Below are positions 14,650-17,484 of a stretch of DNA of 17,484 bases, piece after piece. Position numbers and translations under genes: made by a program. The notes under the pieces are model-generated. The model made no database searches. It saw only the letters and a list, made by a program, of their open reading frames with translations, and was not told the origin of the DNA. The stretch is from UBA4582 sp047630175. GTDB lineage: Bacteria > Pseudomonadota > Gammaproteobacteria > Pseudomonadales > Azotimanducaceae. Position 1 is the stretch's first letter; every line of letters begins with the position of its first letter. The DNA lies in NCBI GenBank assembly GCA_047630175.1, contig JBLHVI010000062.1, positions 1-17,484 of the forward strand, given 5' to 3'.

Positions 14650-16079
14650 GCCACGACGCCTGTAAATATAAATCTACTATTAGGGACTCACTCTTGCGCA
14701 TAAAGCTGTTTTTTCTCGTTTGTATTTTTGCACTGATGACCACAGTACAAGCGGCAGAGGTTCCTCTAACGCAGATGAAGAATGTCGTGCTGATTATTGG
14801 TGATGGCATGGACGATCAACAAATAACCATTGCCAGAAACTACCTTAAGGGCGTTAACGGACGTCTAAATTTGGACGAGATGCCTGTGAGGGCATCTGTG
14901 CAGGTACTTACCGTTGATGAGGACAATCCGATAAAGCCAATTTATGTGGCTGATTCGGCGAATAGTGCAACCGCGATGGCAACAGGTATTGTCACCAGCC
15001 GTGGTCGGATAGCAACCAGTGCCCAAGCAGATACTGACCTCCAGACTATTGTTGAGCTTGCTCATGCTGCTGGTTTTAAGACGGGCCTTGTGACGACGTC
15101 GAGTGTGACTGATGCGACGCCGGCATCCTTTGTCGCACATATTAACATTCGTGCCTGTGAATCTCCGCAAACTATGAATTTTGAAACAAATGGCGTTTTG
15201 ATAGATTGCTCAAAAGATCAAAAAGCCAATGGTGGACTTGGATCCATTGCCGAACAAATTGCGCTGTCAGATCTGGATGTAGTGCTGGGCGGTGGGCGCG
15301 AACATTTTGACATGCGGGCAGAAGCCAGTGAAATGACAGTTGAAGAGATGGCGCGAGCCTCAGGTTTTACTGTTCTGCACAGCAAAAAAGCGCTGAGCGA
15401 TGCAAACCCTGCTGGGCGTCTGTTAGGTTTATTTGCTGATATCCATCTGCCGACAAAACTCCATGGTGAAGCTGGGCGGGTCGCCGAAAAGCCCGAGCCG
15501 AGCTTGCTTAACGCAGTTCACTGGAGTCTGGGAGACGTTAAATTGCCTGCCGCAATGAACTGTGTCGATAATCCGGCATATGGCGAAACACCCTCAATCA
15601 ATCTTATGACGCGCAAAGCACTAGATTCTCTAAGCCTAGATAATAAAACTGGATTTTTCCTGATGATTGAATCGGCCTCCATCGATAAAGAATCGCATGT
15701 GAGAAATGCTTGCGGTTCCATTGGCGAGTTAGATCAACTAGATGAAACCCTGGCTACCGTCCTAGAATTTGCAAAAACTCACCCAGACACGCTGGTTATG
15801 GTGACCGCTGATCACGGGCAGGCAGCTCAGTTGGTTCCGAATGAGAGCCTGTTTTCAATCTATGGCGTGCCCGTATTTACGCCGGGACATTTGGTTCGGA
15901 TAAAGATGCCCGACGGCGGCGAAATGGCCATTAACTACGCAACCAACAGTTTCTTAGCGGAAGAACACACAGGCGTAGCTGTACCCCTTCACGCTAACGA
16001 ATTTGGACGACCGCTGATCAGTACACTGATAGCACAACCTGAAATATTTGACGTGACCCGGAAATTTCTTGGGTTATAG
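14646..16079 (+). CDS. phoA: Alkaline phosphatase, PhoA type
   Basis: A periplasmic zinc/magnesium phosphomonoesterase. The 477-aa precursor has a signal peptide with hydrophobic core at about 20-33 and likely cleavage after VQA or QAA (36/37). All key residues expected from the E. coli enzyme are present: D53 (GDGM), nucleophile S104 in D103-S-A, D156 and T158 (VTDATPASF), the phosphate-binding R169, E342/D347/H351 (IESASIDKESH), D389-H390 (TADHG) and H441 (HTGVAVP). An active enzyme is expected. Its ATG overlaps the preceding AttH-like stop as ATGA, so it appears translationally coupled to that gene. No Pho box was recognised upstream. The first 18 residues before the hydrophobic core are long for a signal peptide, so a start slightly further downstream is possible. 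Confidence 0.95.
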   Translation: MSHDACKYKSTIRDSLLRIKLFFLVCIFALMTTVQAAEVPLTQMKNVVLIIGDGMDDQQITIARNYLKGVNGRLNLDEMPVRASVQVLTVDEDNPIKPIYVADSANSATAMATGIVTSRGRIATSAQADTDLQTIVELAHAAGFKTGLVTTSSVTDATPASFVAHINIRACESPQTMNFETNGVLIDCSKDQKANGGLGSIAEQIALSDLDVVLGGGREHFDMRAEASEMTVEEMARASGFTVLHSKKALSDANPAGRLLGLFADIHLPTKLHGEAGRVAEKPEPSLLNAVHWSLGDVKLPAAMNCVDNPAYGETPSINLMTRKALDSLSLDNKTGFFLMIESASIDKESHVRNACGSIGELDQLDETLATVLEFAKTHPDTLVMVTADHGQAAQLVPNESLFSIYGVPVFTPGHLVRIKMPDGGEMAINYATNSFLAEEHTGVAVPLHANEFGRPLISTLIAQPEIFDVTRKFLGL

Positions 16080-16325
16080 CAATCGCAAGTACCTGATGTT
16101 AATTTTTATCGACTATTCGATGCTCACGACTTCATGACCGTCTAGACGTCCAGAACTTCCTCGGTATGGTAAAAATTGACGGGGACAGTCTCCGATATGC
16201 AAGACCTCTGCGTCAGCATGGGTAAGCGGCAGATTTTGGTTAACATCTATTACTTGGCTGAATGATAGTTGCGCTCGATGCCTGTTCATCTAGTATGTCC
16301 AATCTCCTATTTAGAGTTGGTTGTC
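16080..16325 (+). promoter_or_regulatory. 246-base gap before the hotdog gene with two palindromes
   Basis: No gene is seen. CGTCTAGACG (16139-16148) is a perfect palindrome. CGGGGACAGTCTCCG (16180-16194) is symmetric about its central base apart from one G/T pair, and sits within ATTGACGGGGACAG, which recalls REP-type sequences associated with RAYT transposases. Either may be an operator for the following gene. An upstream open frame from 16269 is considered part of this gap. Confidence 0.4.
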
Positions 16326-17060
16326 ATGCAAAAATCAGTCGTGATATTAGAACGATTCAGAGGACCACCCCAGTCAGGCAATGGCGGCTACGTGGGTGGC
16401 ACATTCGCCAAGTTCGCGCCAGAAGGTGCGGGTGAGGCAGAGATCACTTTGCGTGCCCCCATCCCACTCGACGAACCTATGGCGGTGAACCAATCTGCAG
16501 AGGGCGCCACCGTGACGCACGGTGAAACATTAATCGCCCAAGTAAAGCGCGTGGCGTACGCGCTGCAGATTCCGACGCCACCCTCCTGGCAGGAAGTTGA
16601 GCTTGCCGCTCCCAGCTCATATTCACTGCTAAAAAACGACAACTCTCTGTTCAAGGATAGAACAGGTTTTCACCCAATCTGCTTTTGTTGTGGTGCCGAA
16701 CACGATGACGGACTCGGTGTTTTTGCTGCCCCGGTAGGCGAACAGGTTGCAGCCATCTGGCAGACTAAAACAGCATGGGCAAATGATAGCGGTGACCTAC
16801 CGGACGAATTTTTATGGACCGCACTTGACTGTCCCGGCCAGTTTGCTTACCGAGCGCAGGATGTAATAACCGGTATGTTAGGTCGCATCACAGCCAAGAT
16901 ACATCAAAAAGCCAAGGCTGGAGATTCTTTTCTCGTCACTGCTTGGCCAATCCGCGTGGAAGGCAAGAAGCACTTTGCAGGCTCTGCAATGTTCAACGAG
17001 TCTGGTGACCTTGTCGCTGAAGCAACGACGCTGTGGATCGGTAGACGAGAGACTGTTTAA
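16326..17060 (+). CDS. Double-hotdog thioesterase-like protein
   Basis: This resembles a widespread family of roughly 240-aa acyl-CoA thioesterase-like proteins with two hotdog domains. From ATG 16326 it has 244 aa. The start MQKSVVILERFRGPPQSGNGGYVGG fits the family's 'RF.GPP.SGNGGY..G' opening, so the ATG at 16269, which would prepend MRSMPVHLVCPIS, is rejected. The second domain begins at HPICFCCGAEHDDGLGVF (116-133), followed by EFLWTALDCPG (161-171) and AGSAMFNESGDLVAEATTLWI (218-238), all family hallmarks. It is cytosolic. It probably hydrolyses an acyl-CoA or binds one, but characterised members are few. It stands 246 bases after phoA, so it has its own promoter or is read through. Confidence 0.7.
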   Translation: MQKSVVILERFRGPPQSGNGGYVGGTFAKFAPEGAGEAEITLRAPIPLDEPMAVNQSAEGATVTHGETLIAQVKRVAYALQIPTPPSWQEVELAAPSSYSLLKNDNSLFKDRTGFHPICFCCGAEHDDGLGVFAAPVGEQVAAIWQTKTAWANDSGDLPDEFLWTALDCPGQFAYRAQDVITGMLGRITAKIHQKAKAGDSFLVTAWPIRVEGKKHFAGSAMFNESGDLVAEATTLWIGRRETV

Positions 17061-17234
17061 TTCGCATCCACCTAAAGACAGGCTGGCCAATAGACGCAGA
17101 CACCCATGAGTCTCACCTGAGACCTAGCCGCTGAGCATCGGAGATGCTAAAGAACTCGTTGCTTGGAGACCATGAGGGTCGCGATTAGCGTGTAAGATTT
17201 TGGCCCAGCAAGTTGTCAGCTCATAACGCAATGC
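17061..17234. other. Non-coding stretch with short hairpins
   Basis: No gene is supported. GTCTCA-CC-TGAGAC (17110-17123) and AGCATC-GGA-GATGCT (17134-17148) are two perfect inverted repeats soon after the hotdog stop, without a T-run. They may together end transcription or be repeat remnants. Confidence 0.4.
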
Positions 17235-17374
17235 TGGATGTCCCGACGTTGCCGCCGACGTTGCTGCGCCCGGTGATGGATGTCCCGAAATTAGATGCCC
17301 GGTGATGGATGTCCCGACGTTGGTGATGGATGTCCCGAAGTTGATGCTACGTTGATAATGGATGTCCCGACGTT
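17235..17374 (+). repeat. Cluster of five TGGATGTCCCGA repeats
   Basis: TGGATGTCCCGAMRTT copies start at 17235, 17277, 17306, 17327 and 17359, all on the plus strand, with spacings of 42, 29, 21 and 32 bases. GCCCGGTGATGGATGTCCCG is shared by the copies at 17277 and 17306 (29-base period). The core differs from the repeats at 11942-12018 by one base (A for G). There is no CRISPR-like regular spacer. The rest of the window to 17484 shows nothing further. Confidence 0.9.
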
Positions 17375-17484
17375 GGTGCTCGATGTTGGTGCCATAGCCA
17401 AATGAGGCTAGCGCCATAACCAGCATGCGTTTGCATGATCGCCATTCAGCTGGAAAAGTGCTTCCGGGCCTTGCCAAAGGTGCC

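Noticed and set aside
17235..17374. CRISPR-like repeat cluster
   Set aside because: Repeat spacing is irregular (21-42 bases), the conserved part is only about 16 bases, intervening sequences share bases with the repeat, and no cas gene is present.
17124..17477. Minus-strand ORF of 117 codons at the right end
   Set aside because: Its translation is dominated by the repeat units (periodic 'TSITxxGTSI' residues), so it is open only because of the repeats.

Overview
The window looks like a gammaproteobacterial chromosome segment, perhaps from a marine heterotroph of the Halieaceae/OM60 type. This is inferred from moderate GC, Shine-Dalgarno sites of the AGGA/GAGG kind, a Zur-type operator, a PhoA alkaline phosphatase and many CoA-ester and oxygenase genes. 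No rRNA, tRNA, CRISPR array or complete mobile element is visible, and the taxonomy is only a guess.

Left part (1-6800). The left edge holds the N-terminus of a probable IS4-type transposase, cut by the window. Next are a minus-strand zinc-dependent alcohol dehydrogenase (MDR), then on the plus strand a TauD/TfdA-type dioxygenase, a CaiB/BaiF family III CoA-transferase, an alpha/beta hydrolase and a luciferase-like (LLM) oxidoreductase. A minus-strand thiolase converges on these genes and is separated from them by a two-way terminator. Together they look like an acid/CoA-thioester catabolic island with unknown substrate.

Middle (6850-11683). This is a zinc-starvation module arranged around one near-consensus Zur box (8490-8506). 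Leftward runs a COG0523/CobW-type GTPase, followed by a probable decayed DUF1826 gene with one in-frame stop. Rightward runs a tightly coupled operon (three ATGA overlaps): a small unrecognised membrane ORF, an ABC ATPase, an FtsX-like permease with a histidine-rich loop, and a membrane-anchored DUF3299-type protein. It resembles the zinc-regulated Zrg-type ABC systems of Vibrio and relatives, but the usual DUF2796 gene is absent from its expected place.

Right part (11684-17484). A repeat-rich spacer leads into a cytochrome P450, an AttH/CrtC-like (DUF7065/DUF7064-type) protein, a PhoA alkaline phosphatase whose start overlaps the previous stop, and a double-hotdog thioesterase-like protein. 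Copies of a TGGRTGTCCCGA repeat lie on both sides of this 5-kb block (three copies at 11942-12018, five at 17235-17374), all in the same orientation. This suggests a cassette bracketed by repeats. The block's combination of P450, lipocalin-like protein and phosphatase is the least familiar gene set in the window.
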